Shown: positions 52,763 through 61,223 of the stretch, one piece after another
Layout: each line of letters opens with the position of its first letter
Numbering within the stretch: position 1 is the first letter of the stretch
From: Ignavibacteriales bacterium
GTDB lineage: Bacteria > Bacteroidota > Ignavibacteria > Ignavibacteriales > Ignavibacteriaceae
Direction of reading: 5' to 3'
NCBI GenBank assembly: GCA_003538625.1
Contig: DPRR01000025.1
Location: 42,409 to 106,408, forward strand
Length of the DNA: 64,000 nucleotides
Made by a program: the position numbers and the translations under genes
Notes under the pieces: model-generated
The model's input: only the letters and a program-made list of their open reading frames with translations
What the model was told of the DNA's origin: nothing
The model's database searches: none

Positions 52763-53182
52763 TCAATTAAATGTTAATACCGCAAACATGACAATTGCGA
52801 TACCAAGTAAAAATGTGATAATACCCAGCGGCTTTATCTTAGCCAGTAAAGCAGGGTTACCTTGTTTAGTTGCTTTACTTGCTATCAAAGAAATCATTAT
52901 AACCACAATTACTAGAATTGAAACTAATACAAGTTTGGAAATAAAAAGCGGCATTGAACCAAGCACACTCCAGAAAGGAGTGGCAAGATAAAAACCGGAC
53001 AGAAGAAGTAATCCCAATCCTATTTGTCCCATTCTTCCAAGTATAAGTGTTTTAGACATAAAGCTTCCTTTTTCAGCAGGTTCAAGTTTAGAAGCAGCAA
53101 TACCCAGAAAAAGATTAGCGAATCCGGTTCCAAGTGCCATCGCCAAACCGATAAAATGAATAATCAACATTAATTCACGCAT
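52763..53182 (-). CDS. four-helix membrane protein, hypothetical
   Basis: A 139-residue protein with four transmembrane helices. Histidine 10 lies in the first helix (IIHFIGLAMALGTGFANLF), reminiscent of small di- or mono-heme membrane proteins, but a heme site cannot be confirmed. An AGGAGGT ribosome binding site is upstream. It is followed in the same orientation upstream by another small membrane-protein gene, which begins 28 bases earlier in transcript order. Confidence 0.7.
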   Translation of the reverse strand: MRELMLIIHFIGLAMALGTGFANLFLGIAASKLEPAEKGSFMSKTLILGRMGQIGLGLLLLSGFYLATPFWSVLGSMPLFISKLVLVSILVIVVIMISLIASKATKQGNPALLAKIKPLGIITFLLGIAIVMFAVLTFN

Positions 53183-53209
53183 AAGATAACCTCCTTTATT
53201 AATTTTTTA

Positions 53210-53509
53210 TCAACTTCCTAGATTTGTAAAAATTCCAACTGCAAGTTCAGCCCAAACATAAGCCAGTGCTGTTAAAAATAAGATACCCAATGCTACACGG
53301 TACTTTTTTATTTTTCTTGCTGTAACAACAAACAGTGAACCAGTACCAAACAATAGAATTCCTGCAACAATAAAATCAAAAGGAGTCCAAATAACCTGAT
53401 CGCTGAATTGCATTGCAATAAGGGGCAAAAGTAAAATAAATACTGCTGCAGCTGCTATCCAAATAAAAATTTTGTTTTGTGAAAAAATATCTTTCTTTTT
53501 ATCACTCAT
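53210..53509 (-). CDS. small membrane protein, hypothetical
   Basis: About 99 residues with three transmembrane helices (IFIWIAAAAVFILLLPLIAM, DFIVAGILLFGTGSLFVV, and VALGILFLTALAYVWAELAV). ATG 53509 gives a short polar N-terminus (MSDKKKD); starts at 53563 or 53593 are possible but lack ribosome binding sites. No named family was recognised. It lies directly upstream, in the same orientation, of the 139-residue membrane protein, probably one transcript. Confidence 0.65.
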   Translation of the reverse strand: MSDKKKDIFSQNKIFIWIAAAAVFILLLPLIAMQFSDQVIWTPFDFIVAGILLFGTGSLFVVTARKIKKYRVALGILFLTALAYVWAELAVGIFTNLGS

Positions 53510-53593
53510 AAAATTGTAAGCCTTATATTTTTTAGTATCTGAATATTGTTTAATTCTTTTCATTAAAATGCTGGTAAAAAAATTATTTAGCAA

Positions 53594-53972
53594 GTCGGAA
53601 TATTTGCTTTGCTGATATTGAAAAGCGCATCAGTATAATGATTGTGTGATAATTCAATTTATATTTTTATGAAGGCGTTTATAACCTGCATACTGGTAAA
53701 ACAGATTGAGAAATAAGATTAATTTTTAAGACTTCTCTACACGTTCGAAGCGACAAAATAAATTTTCATACGATGAATAAATGTAAGTTGTAATTACATG
53801 TAATCTAACTAGAAGATCAATATTCAACGGTTATAGTATTGTATTCAGATTTGAATTTAATTTCCTATTAAAAGAATATCTACAATAAACTCCCAATTGG
53901 CGGCAGTTACATAAGAACTAATAATAATTTTTAATTAATTTTGGTGAGCATAAATTATTGAGGATCAAAAAG
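53594..53972. other. 379-bp AT-rich region between divergent genes
   Basis: No gene or clear repeat is seen. It separates the minus-strand membrane-protein genes from the plus-strand DUF2200 gene and must hold promoters for both, but no strong consensus stands out. GAGGA at 53960-53964 is the ribosome binding site of the DUF2200 gene. Confidence 0.5.
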
Positions 53973-54323
53973 ATGGACAATACAAGAGTATTCAGGATGT
54001 CTTTTGCAAACGTATATCCGATGTACATCCAAAAAGCAGAAAAGAAGGGTCGAACAAAGGAGGATGTGGATAATATTATTTTCTGGCTTACAGGTTATGA
54101 TAAAAAAACACTGAAGCAGCAAATCGATAAAAAGAATGACTTTGAAACTTTCTTTACTCAGGCACCAAATTTTAACCCGAATGCTTCAAAGATAATGGGG
54201 TTAATTTGCGGATACCGTGTGGAGGAAATCGAAGACAAGCTAATGCAGAAGATCCGTTATTTGGATAAGCTTGTGGATGAATTAGCCAAAGGTAAAAAGA
54301 TGGAAAAGATTTTAAGAGATTAG
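53973..54323 (+). CDS. DUF2200 domain-containing protein
   Basis: A 116-residue cytoplasmic protein. Nearly the whole length matches the DUF2200 pattern: FANVYPMYIQKAEKKGRTKE, then IIFWLTGYDKKTL, DFETFFTQAP, and IRYLDKLVDELAKGKKMEKI at the C-terminus. Function unknown. ATG 53973 is chosen with GAGGA 8 bases upstream; TTG 53958 would place the start before the ribosome binding site. Confidence 0.92.
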   Translation: MDNTRVFRMSFANVYPMYIQKAEKKGRTKEDVDNIIFWLTGYDKKTLKQQIDKKNDFETFFTQAPNFNPNASKIMGLICGYRVEEIEDKLMQKIRYLDKLVDELAKGKKMEKILRD

Positions 54324-54372
54324 TAAAATTAATATATAAATTTTCAAAACAATGAAGTTAGCTTAATAACAA

Positions 54373-55929
54373 ATGAGAATGCAAATACAAGCAAATATCT
54401 TTTCAGTAAAAAATTTTTCTTCAGTGAATGCAATTCTAATCTATCTGGCGCTATTTAAATTAGCTGTGTTGATAATTTTCGCCGGTAACTACGGACTGTT
54501 CAGAGATGAATATTATTACGTTGAAATATCTAAACATCTGGATTGGGGTTATGTTGATGTGCAGCCATTAACAGCTATCATTCTTGCTGTTTCAAGAGCC
54601 ATGTTTGGTGAATCGATATTTGGTATTAGAATTTTTTCATATTTAGCGGGATCGGCAATAATTATTGTCGCGGGATTAATTGCGAGGGAAATGCACGGCG
54701 GCAAGTTTGCACAAATCTTTACTGGTTTTACTGTAATCTTTTCGGGAGTAATATTGGGTACGAGCAGCTTCTACTCAATGAATGCATTTGATATACTTCT
54801 TTCTTCCTTAATGTTTTATTTTATTATTCGATTGGTAAATACAGAAAATTCAAAACTATGGATTATAATTGGATTAATTTTCGGGCTCGGACTTCAGAAC
54901 AAACTTACTTTTTTGTTTCTTGGCTTTGGTCTGCTTATCGGATTGATACTCACAAAAAACAGACAGTACCTAAAATCAAAAGAGCTATGGTTTGGAATTC
55001 TAATAGCACTAATTATTTTTCTGCCAAATATAATCTGGCAGGTTGCAAATAATTATCCTACATTGGATTTTATGCGTAATGCCGCAGCTTTCAAAAACAA
55101 ACCAATGGGTATTATCAAATTTACAATTAGCTCTTTATTGGAATTAAATCCTGTTTTTACTCCATTTATTTTAACAGCATTTTATTTTTTGTTCTTCAGT
55201 AAGCCGGGAAAAATTTTTAGAATTATTGGATGGATTTATGTTTCTGTTTTTCTTGTTTTTGTTTTTAACAACGGCAAACCTTATTACATGGGAGTATTAT
55301 ATCCTACAATATTAGCTGCCGGAGTAGTTGGTGCCGATTACCTTATTGAAAACTATTTAAAAAAATATGTCCGACTCATTTTGGTTATTGTGACCGTACC
55401 ATTAGTATTGATTCCATTACCGTTTTCAATTCCCGTACTTGATGTTGAAACTTTTATTAAATATTCTGAAACATTAGGGATTAAACCTGAGAGCGGTGAA
55501 AGATCAGAATTAGGATTGCTTCCTGCATTTTACGCTGATAGGTTTGGCTGGGAGGAAATGGTTCAAAAAACTGCTTTGGCATTTAACAAGCTTACAGACA
55601 GCGAAAAAAATGAAGCTTTAATTTTCGGACAAAATTACGGTGAAGCAGGGGCTATTAATTTTTACAGGCAAAAATACAGTTTGCCACAGGCTATTTCATC
55701 ACATAATAATTTTTGGATTTGGGGTTACCCGGAAAATTACAAGGGTAATATTTTGATAGTAATTGGTTCAAACTCAAAAGAATTAATGGGGTTTTTTGAA
55801 GATGTAAAACAAGTTGAAAGCCATTGGAATAAGTATGGAATGCCTTATGAGAATGTCGATATTTTTATTTGTAAAAAACCACGACTGCCTATTAGTGAAA
55901 TCTGGGAGCGAATTAAGTTTTATATATAA
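54373..55929 (+). CDS. glycosyltransferase family 39-type membrane protein (PMT/ArnT-like)
   Basis: A 518-residue multi-spanning GT-C transferase that uses a polyprenyl-phosphate sugar donor at the periplasmic membrane face. The first periplasmic loop carries the acidic catalytic segment RDEYYYVEISKHLDWGYVDV near residues 46-65, as in PF13231/ArnT-like enzymes. About 10-11 helices follow, with a soluble C-terminal domain from residue 395. Acceptor and sugar are unknown. It is the only glycosylation gene here. Confidence 0.88.
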   Translation: MRMQIQANIFSVKNFSSVNAILIYLALFKLAVLIIFAGNYGLFRDEYYYVEISKHLDWGYVDVQPLTAIILAVSRAMFGESIFGIRIFSYLAGSAIIIVAGLIAREMHGGKFAQIFTGFTVIFSGVILGTSSFYSMNAFDILLSSLMFYFIIRLVNTENSKLWIIIGLIFGLGLQNKLTFLFLGFGLLIGLILTKNRQYLKSKELWFGILIALIIFLPNIIWQVANNYPTLDFMRNAAAFKNKPMGIIKFTISSLLELNPVFTPFILTAFYFLFFSKPGKIFRIIGWIYVSVFLVFVFNNGKPYYMGVLYPTILAAGVVGADYLIENYLKKYVRLILVIVTVPLVLIPLPFSIPVLDVETFIKYSETLGIKPESGERSELGLLPAFYADRFGWEEMVQKTALAFNKLTDSEKNEALIFGQNYGEAGAINFYRQKYSLPQAISSHNNFWIWGYPENYKGNILIVIGSNSKELMGFFEDVKQVESHWNKYGMPYENVDIFICKKPRLPISEIWERIKFYI

Positions 55930-56182
55930 TTTGTGGTGCTGCAAAGATTAGCTAACACTAAAAGGTATAAAAGAATTTCCTTTTTTTTGATGCCGGATTA
56001 TATCAGTTTTTAATCAAGACGTTGCGATTTTATGCGAAGTTATTATTGTAACAATTTAAATAGTTATAATTATTAAACACCAATCGTTCATCACTCACCG
56101 ATAAAAACATACCATTCATCAACCTTTAATTGATTTGATTTTAATTATTAAGTAAGTTTTAATCAGCAATTCCAATAAATTG

Positions 56183-56542
56183 ATGAATAATATTAGTACT
56201 CATATAAAATTACAAAAACAGGCTAGTGTTTCTTATAGAATCTTTAGATTTATTAGTTTGATAGGTCTTGAAGGGTCCATCTGGATTGCAGCTATAATTT
56301 ATTTGGCTTTCTTTGTTAATCCATACGAAACTCATTTTACAATCTGTCCATTATCCAATGCAGGATTTGAGCATTGCCCGGGCTGTGGATTAGGAAATTC
56401 CATCTCGCTATTGTTTCACGGATATTTCAAGGAATCTTTTAACACACACGTTTTAGGTATACCGGCACTCTTGATTATTCTTCATAGAATTTATTCAATC
56501 ATCAGATTTAATCTTAAAAAAGTAAAAACCACAATACAATAA
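56183..56542 (+). CDS. DUF2752 domain-containing membrane protein
   Basis: A 119-residue protein with two or three transmembrane helices. The DUF2752 hallmark is CPGCGLGNSISLLFHG near residue 70 (C-P-G-C-G-L). Function is unknown; the family is often near TM2 genes. ATG 56183 is chosen rather than TTG 56180. The TM2 gene follows after 9 bases. Confidence 0.87.
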   Translation: MNNISTHIKLQKQASVSYRIFRFISLIGLEGSIWIAAIIYLAFFVNPYETHFTICPLSNAGFEHCPGCGLGNSISLLFHGYFKESFNTHVLGIPALLIILHRIYSIIRFNLKKVKTTIQ

Positions 56543-56551
56543 GGAGTAGTT

Positions 56552-56905
56552 ATGCCAAATATTTTTCAATTATTACCAAGTCTTGAAGGCGAAGAAATGT
56601 CTTATGTTCAAAGCATTATTAATGATATGACTGACGCACAAGCGCAGCAATTTGCAATGGCTTATAGTGCCCGCAGAAAGGATCCGACAACAATTTTAAT
56701 TTTAGCTCTCGTTGGATTTGTTGGTTTTGCCGGATTACATCGTTTTATGTTAAACCAGATCGGAATGGGAATATTATATTTTCTTACCGGCGGATTGTGT
56801 GTAATTGGTACAATAATAGATTTAGTTAATCATCGAAAACTGGCATTTGAATATAATTCAATTGTTGCACAACAAGTTGCTTTGATGGTTAAACAAATTC
56901 ATTAA
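56552..56905 (+). CDS. TM2 domain-containing protein
   Basis: A 117-residue protein with a cytoplasmic N-terminus and two helices forming the TM2 domain: ILALVGFVGFAGLHRFML, then GMGILYFLTGGLCVIGTIID with the intervening Gly/Arg-containing turn. AAGGAGT precedes the ATG. It is co-transcribed with the DUF2752 protein. A perfect inverted repeat follows. Confidence 0.9.
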   Translation: MPNIFQLLPSLEGEEMSYVQSIINDMTDAQAQQFAMAYSARRKDPTTILILALVGFVGFAGLHRFMLNQIGMGILYFLTGGLCVIGTIIDLVNHRKLAFEYNSIVAQQVALMVKQIH

Positions 56906-56922
56906 ACTGCATATCATTTTAT

Positions 56923-56951
56923 TTCCTGCAGATTAAATACATCTGCAGGAA
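56923..56951 (+). terminator. perfect 11-bp inverted repeat after the TM2 gene
   Basis: TTCCTGCAGAT and ATCTGCAGGAA pair perfectly around TAAATAC, followed by TTCTTTCTG. It probably terminates transcription of the DUF2752-TM2 pair, although the T tract is broken. Confidence 0.75.
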
Positions 56952-57050
56952 TTCTTTCTGCCTGATCTATTCCTAACTTTTATAAATATCTGAGATTAAT
57001 CAATAATTTTTATTGAAAAGCATAAAGCATTAAACTAAATTAGCAGTTGA

Positions 57051-57917
57051 ATGCAAAAGATTTTTTTTAAAAAGATGAGCGGTGCAGGAAATGATTTTAT
57101 CTTATTTGATAAAAGTCAAAATCCTGAACTTAAATTGACTCCTGAAAAAATTAAAAATATTTGCAACCGAAAAAACGGTATTGGGGCAGATGGCGTAATA
57201 ACTATTGAGGATATTGAGAATTATAACTACAAAATGATGTACTACAATGCTGATGGCTCAACCGGAAGTTTGTGTGGTAACGGGGCAAGATGTTCAATCT
57301 GGTTTGCAGAAAAAACTTCAAGATTAAAAAACGGATTAGCAAAGTTTATTTCTAATGATACTGAATATTTTGGTGAAGTTTTGGATGATGAGTTAATTAA
57401 GTTTAACCTTAATCCTCCTAAGAAAATAAAGTATAATTTTAAAGTTAAAGCGTCCGGACAATTAATTACATCGAACTTTGCAGATACCGGTTCACCTCAC
57501 GTTGTAATTAAAATCTCTGACGTTCTTAAAAATGTGAATAACCCCAAATCAGCTTTTACGAATATATTGGAATTTCCGGTTAATGCACTGGGTAAAGAAA
57601 TTAGGTACAGCGCAGATTTCAGACCTGATGGTACAAATGTAAATTTTGTTGATGTTATTGACAATGTGATTCACATTAGAACGTATGAACGTGGAGTTGA
57701 AGATGAAACTCTTGCTTGCGGCACAGGATCGGTTGCGGCAGCTATAATTTGTTATATTACAGATAATTTAAAACCACCTGTAACGTTAAAAACTTATGGG
57801 GGAGATTATCTTACGGTTGATTTTGAAATTGAAAATCAAAAGGTTAAAAACCTTTCTTTAACAGGACCTGCAAAAATTATTTTTGAAGGTTCATTAGATG
57901 AGAAATTATTTATTTAA
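57051..57917 (+). CDS. dapF: diaminopimelate epimerase
   Basis: DapF interconverts LL- and meso-diaminopimelate for lysine and peptidoglycan. The 288-residue protein has both catalytic cysteines: LCGNGARC near residue 75 and ETLACGTGSVAAA near 221, in the duplicated fold with KMSGAGNDFILFD at the N-terminus. No adjacent dap or lys genes. Confidence 0.97.
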   Translation: MQKIFFKKMSGAGNDFILFDKSQNPELKLTPEKIKNICNRKNGIGADGVITIEDIENYNYKMMYYNADGSTGSLCGNGARCSIWFAEKTSRLKNGLAKFISNDTEYFGEVLDDELIKFNLNPPKKIKYNFKVKASGQLITSNFADTGSPHVVIKISDVLKNVNNPKSAFTNILEFPVNALGKEIRYSADFRPDGTNVNFVDVIDNVIHIRTYERGVEDETLACGTGSVAAAIICYITDNLKPPVTLKTYGGDYLTVDFEIENQKVKNLSLTGPAKIIFEGSLDEKLFI

Positions 57918-57931
57918 TTATTGGAGTAAAA

Positions 57932-58237
57932 ATGTCTAAAGTTCTTTTCACAATTCAGTATGAAATTGTTCCTGATAAGCGAGATGATTATTTAAAAGTA
58001 GTTAAAGAATTAAAAAATCTTCTTAAAGCAGATGGATTAGAATCTTATGAAGTTTATGAAGTAAAAGGTAAAACAGTTAGTTTTCAAGAACTGTACACAT
58101 TTTCTAGTCCGGAGGCTTATGAAGCTTTTGATGATATGAACGATGAACGTATTAATATTCTCGTTGATAAAATAAACAGTATGTCGGTTGAAAAATCCAC
58201 CAGGTACAACACACTAGTGCAACTTTCTAATGAATAA
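57932..58237 (+). CDS. ABM-type small dimeric alpha/beta-barrel protein
   Basis: A 101-residue protein with the ferredoxin-like strand-helix pattern of antibiotic biosynthesis monooxygenase-like proteins (KVLFTIQYEIVPDKRDDYLK, then YEVYEVKGKTVSFQELYTF). No catalytic residues are evident, so it may be a heme-handling or ligand-binding dimer. GGAG is 8 bases upstream. It is co-transcribed with dapF. Confidence 0.7.
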   Translation: MSKVLFTIQYEIVPDKRDDYLKVVKELKNLLKADGLESYEVYEVKGKTVSFQELYTFSSPEAYEAFDDMNDERINILVDKINSMSVEKSTRYNTLVQLSNE

Positions 58238-58243
58238 ATTTAA

Positions 58244-58270
58244 GGGTCTCTATAGGGACCCGTTTTTTTT
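58244..58270 (+). terminator. intrinsic terminator after the ABM-type gene
   Basis: GGGTCTC (58244-58250) pairs with GGGACCC (58255-58261) with one G-T pair, followed by GTTTTTTTT. Confidence 0.9.
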
Positions 58271-58331
58271 CAATGTCACTTATCCGTTTTTTAATTCAAT
58301 AAGATTATATAATATTCAATAATTTAATTAT

Positions 58332-59207
58332 ATGAATAAAAAATTACATCTGATTTACATTGGAAGTTTTTTTGCTGCAGGTATTGCTGTATTAATTTTA
58401 TTAGGTATTAATGGATATCAGTATTATTCGACACCAATAGAAGAAAGATTTTTTAACCCCTCTCATGCGTCACTTAAACCAAGCGGTAACTGGGGACATG
58501 GATTTGGAATTATCGGAACATTGATGATGATTATAGGTGTTTCTGTTTATATGATAAGAAAGAGATCAAGGAAACTATTTAATCTTGGATATCTTAAACA
58601 CTGGCTGGAGTTCCATATTTTTTTGTGCACCGTCGGTCCGATTTTAGTTTTGTATCATACAGCGTTTAAATTCGGAGGAATAGTTTCTGTCAGTTTCTGG
58701 AGCATGGTACTGGTAGTGCTTAGCGGAGTTGTGGGCAGATTTATTTACATTCAAATCCCACGAACAATTCAGGGTAAAGAAATTGACATTAAAGATCTTG
58801 TATCAATGAGGGATGAACTAGTAGATAAAATGAAATTGGAAATGTTATTTGATGTAAGATTAATTAATGAACTTGATGAATTGGCTTCTCCGGATAGATA
58901 TAAGTCGTTAAGTTTATTAAATACATTACTTGTTTATTTTAAGGATTTTTTTCGGATACGTTCGTTTTTAAATAAGTTAAAAAAAAATATGGCTATCTCA
59001 GGATTTTCAAAAATCAGAAAAAATGAAATTACAAATAAAGCTCAGGCAGAAATTATTTTATCAAGAAGATTGGGAATGTTAAGGACGATGCAGAACTTAT
59101 TTAAGTACTGGCATATTGCACATTTGCCTTTTGCAATTGCTATGTTTGTAATAATGATAATTCACGTAATTGTAACAATTGCCTTTGGCTATAAATGGAT
59201 ATTTTAG
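58332..59207 (+). CDS. putative di-heme cytochrome b-type membrane protein
   Basis: A 291-residue protein with an N-terminal helix, several further transmembrane helices, and a charged cytoplasmic stretch (residues ~140-250). Two helices each carry two histidines 14 residues apart, H95/H109 (HIFLCTVGPILVLYH) and H264/H278 (HLPFAIAMFVIMIIH), the spacing seen for the two bis-His hemes in cytochrome b. H90 and H261 are nearby. I know no named family for it with confidence. It starts the cluster that leads to the Fe-S/FAD oxidoreductase and two multiheme cytochromes, and is likely the membrane electron carrier. TPR gene follows after 10 bases. Confidence 0.7.
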   Translation: MNKKLHLIYIGSFFAAGIAVLILLGINGYQYYSTPIEERFFNPSHASLKPSGNWGHGFGIIGTLMMIIGVSVYMIRKRSRKLFNLGYLKHWLEFHIFLCTVGPILVLYHTAFKFGGIVSVSFWSMVLVVLSGVVGRFIYIQIPRTIQGKEIDIKDLVSMRDELVDKMKLEMLFDVRLINELDELASPDRYKSLSLLNTLLVYFKDFFRIRSFLNKLKKNMAISGFSKIRKNEITNKAQAEIILSRRLGMLRTMQNLFKYWHIAHLPFAIAMFVIMIIHVIVTIAFGYKWIF

Positions 59208-59217
59208 GAGATAATAA

Positions 59218-59802
59218 ATGAAATTTAAACCGATATATTTGTATGGAATTGTTGCAGCTGCAGTAGTTATAATCCTTTTAATTGTTTCTCAAACCGGCAG
59301 TAAAGAAAAATTGAATGCGGATATAACTAATAAGGAAATGCCTAAGGATGATGTTCATAAAAATTTGATGGGCGATCCCAATGGAGCCAACGTTTCCGAA
59401 GAGATAAAAAAAAGAATTGCAGATCTGAAAAAATCTGTTGAAGCAAATCCAACGGATACTTTAAAGATGAGAGAGTATGCCGATTTTTTGGCAGCTCATA
59501 AACCGGATGAAGCACTTTTATATTATCAGAAAATTTTAGACGTCGATAAAAATAGAAAAGATATCTATTTCGGAATCACTTTTGTTTACTACAATCAGGG
59601 TAACCTGGCAAAAGCTGAAGAAGTAACCCGTAAAATGTTAGTAATGTTTCCGAATGATCCGATGGTTAAATATAATGTAGGTGCAATTGAGGCAACTAAA
59701 GGCAATAAAGATAAAGCTCGTGAGATCTGGACAAAACTGATTAAAGATTTTCCAAATGATAAAACATCGGAATTAGCAAAAAATTCATTAAATAAACTGT
59801 AG
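59218..59802 (+). CDS. membrane-anchored TPR protein
   Basis: A 194-residue protein with one N-terminal transmembrane helix (about residues 5-24, IYLYGIVAAAVVIILLIV) and periplasmic TPR repeats (residues ~80-190, for example KDIYFGITFVYYNQGNLAKA). This layout resembles CcmH/NrfG-type TPR proteins that assist cytochrome c biogenesis; that role is inferred from the context. AGGAG lies just upstream of the ATG. It belongs to the cytochrome cluster. Confidence 0.8.
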   Translation: MKFKPIYLYGIVAAAVVIILLIVSQTGSKEKLNADITNKEMPKDDVHKNLMGDPNGANVSEEIKKRIADLKKSVEANPTDTLKMREYADFLAAHKPDEALLYYQKILDVDKNRKDIYFGITFVYYNQGNLAKAEEVTRKMLVMFPNDPMVKYNVGAIEATKGNKDKAREIWTKLIKDFPNDKTSELAKNSLNKL

Positions 59803-59883
59803 TATTAACTGTTGCCTTTACAAAGGTACAATTGTTGTTATTAAAGAGTATTTCTAATCATCAATTAATAATATTTTAGCAAA

Positions 59884-61215
59884 TTGGAACAACTTCTCGA
59901 AAACATTATTGCGTACCTGCTGATATTTTTTCTTATAGCGGGAATTTTTTACTTCTATACACGAAAAAATAAGCGAACCTCAATTCAGACGATTACCAAA
60001 CAACATAAGGCAAAGGAATCCGGTTTTTATGAACCGATGTCCTTGCATCCTGTAGTTGATCCAAACATTTGTATTGGAAGCGGTGCTTGTATAGCGGCGT
60101 GCCCTGAGCATGATATTTTAGGGTTAAACAACGGGCAAGCTCAAACAATAAATGCTTCAAGATGCGTTGGTCATGGCGCTTGTTTTCATGCCTGTCCGGT
60201 TGAAGCTATAACTTTGTGCATAGGCACCGAAAAAAGAGGAGTTGAGTTACCTCATATCTCTAAGGAATTTGAAACTAATATTTCCGGAATTTTTGTAGCC
60301 GGTGAACTTGGCGGAATGGGTTTAATTAAAAATGCTGTTGAACAGGGAAGACAAGCCGTAGAATATTTTATCAAAAAATCCAATCTAAAATCCGAAGCTA
60401 AATATGATTTAATAATTGTTGGTGCTGGTCCGGCAGGAATTTCAGCCTCTCTGACAGCAGCTAAAAATAATCTTAAGTATTTAACCCTTGAGCAGGATTC
60501 ATTAGGTGGAACAGTTTTTAGTTTTCCGAGAGCTAAAATTGTTATGACGGCTCCGATGGATCTGCCGCTGTGGGGAAAAGTAAAACTGGTTGAAACAAGT
60601 AAATCAGAATTATTGGATTTATGGAAAAATGTTCTGTCAAAAAATAATATTACAATTAATGAGCAGGAAAAAGTTGTCGAGATCGTAAAGCAGGAAAACA
60701 TGTTTATGGTTAAAACTGATCAGGAGCATTACACCAGTCGTGGTGTACTGCTTGCAATAGGCAGAAGAGGTTCTCCAAGAAAACTTGGTGTGCCGGGTGA
60801 AGATTCTGAAAAAGTTTTTTACAGACTGCTTGAACCTGAGCTGATTCATGATAAAGATATTCTTGTTGTTGGAGGTGGAGATTCTGCTGTTGAATCTGCA
60901 ATGCTTCTTGCTGATGAAGGTAACCGGGTTACTATTTCTTACCGCAATGAAACTTTTTCACGATTAAAACCAAAAAATCTTGAACGTATTAACGAATACA
61001 TTAAAAAAAGAAAAATCAAGCCTCTATTCAACTCCAATGTTCAGGAGATTTTGAGCAGCAAAGTAATTATAAAAATTAATGAACGACCAGAAGCATTGGA
61101 AATTAAAAACGACCTTGCATATATATTTGCGGGAGGAATATTGCCCACTGGTTTTTTGGAATCCATAGGTGTAAAGATTACTAAAAAGTTTGGCGACGCA
61201 ATCCTTAAACATTAA
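59884..61215 (+). CDS. membrane-anchored ferredoxin/FAD-dependent oxidoreductase (thioredoxin-reductase-like)
   Basis: A 443-residue protein starting at TTG 59884. A transmembrane helix covers residues 7-26. A dicluster ferredoxin region follows, with CIGSGACIAACP (C63, S66, C69, C73) and CVGHGACFHACP (C94, H97, C100, C104): the second Cys of each cluster is replaced by Ser and His. Then come ISGIFVAGELGG near residue 133 and a thioredoxin-reductase-like two-dinucleotide-domain part: IIVGAGPAGISAS near 177 (FAD) and ILVVGGGDSAVESA near 323 (NAD(P)H). It lacks a CxxC redox-active pair in the NAD(P)H domain. It likely transfers electrons between NAD(P)H and a membrane or c-type carrier. Confidence 0.85.
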   Translation: MEQLLENIIAYLLIFFLIAGIFYFYTRKNKRTSIQTITKQHKAKESGFYEPMSLHPVVDPNICIGSGACIAACPEHDILGLNNGQAQTINASRCVGHGACFHACPVEAITLCIGTEKRGVELPHISKEFETNISGIFVAGELGGMGLIKNAVEQGRQAVEYFIKKSNLKSEAKYDLIIVGAGPAGISASLTAAKNNLKYLTLEQDSLGGTVFSFPRAKIVMTAPMDLPLWGKVKLVETSKSELLDLWKNVLSKNNITINEQEKVVEIVKQENMFMVKTDQEHYTSRGVLLAIGRRGSPRKLGVPGEDSEKVFYRLLEPELIHDKDILVVGGGDSAVESAMLLADEGNRVTISYRNETFSRLKPKNLERINEYIKKRKIKPLFNSNVQEILSSKVIIKINERPEALEIKNDLAYIFAGGILPTGFLESIGVKITKKFGDAILKH

Positions 61216-61223
61216 AAATTTTA

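Noticed and set aside
52677..52991. Plus-strand open frame of 104 codons overlapping the 139-residue membrane protein
   Set aside because: It is mostly antisense to a four-helix membrane protein that has a good ribosome binding site.
60252..60901. Minus-strand open frames inside the oxidoreductase gene
   Set aside because: They are antisense shadows without start signals or recognisable domains.
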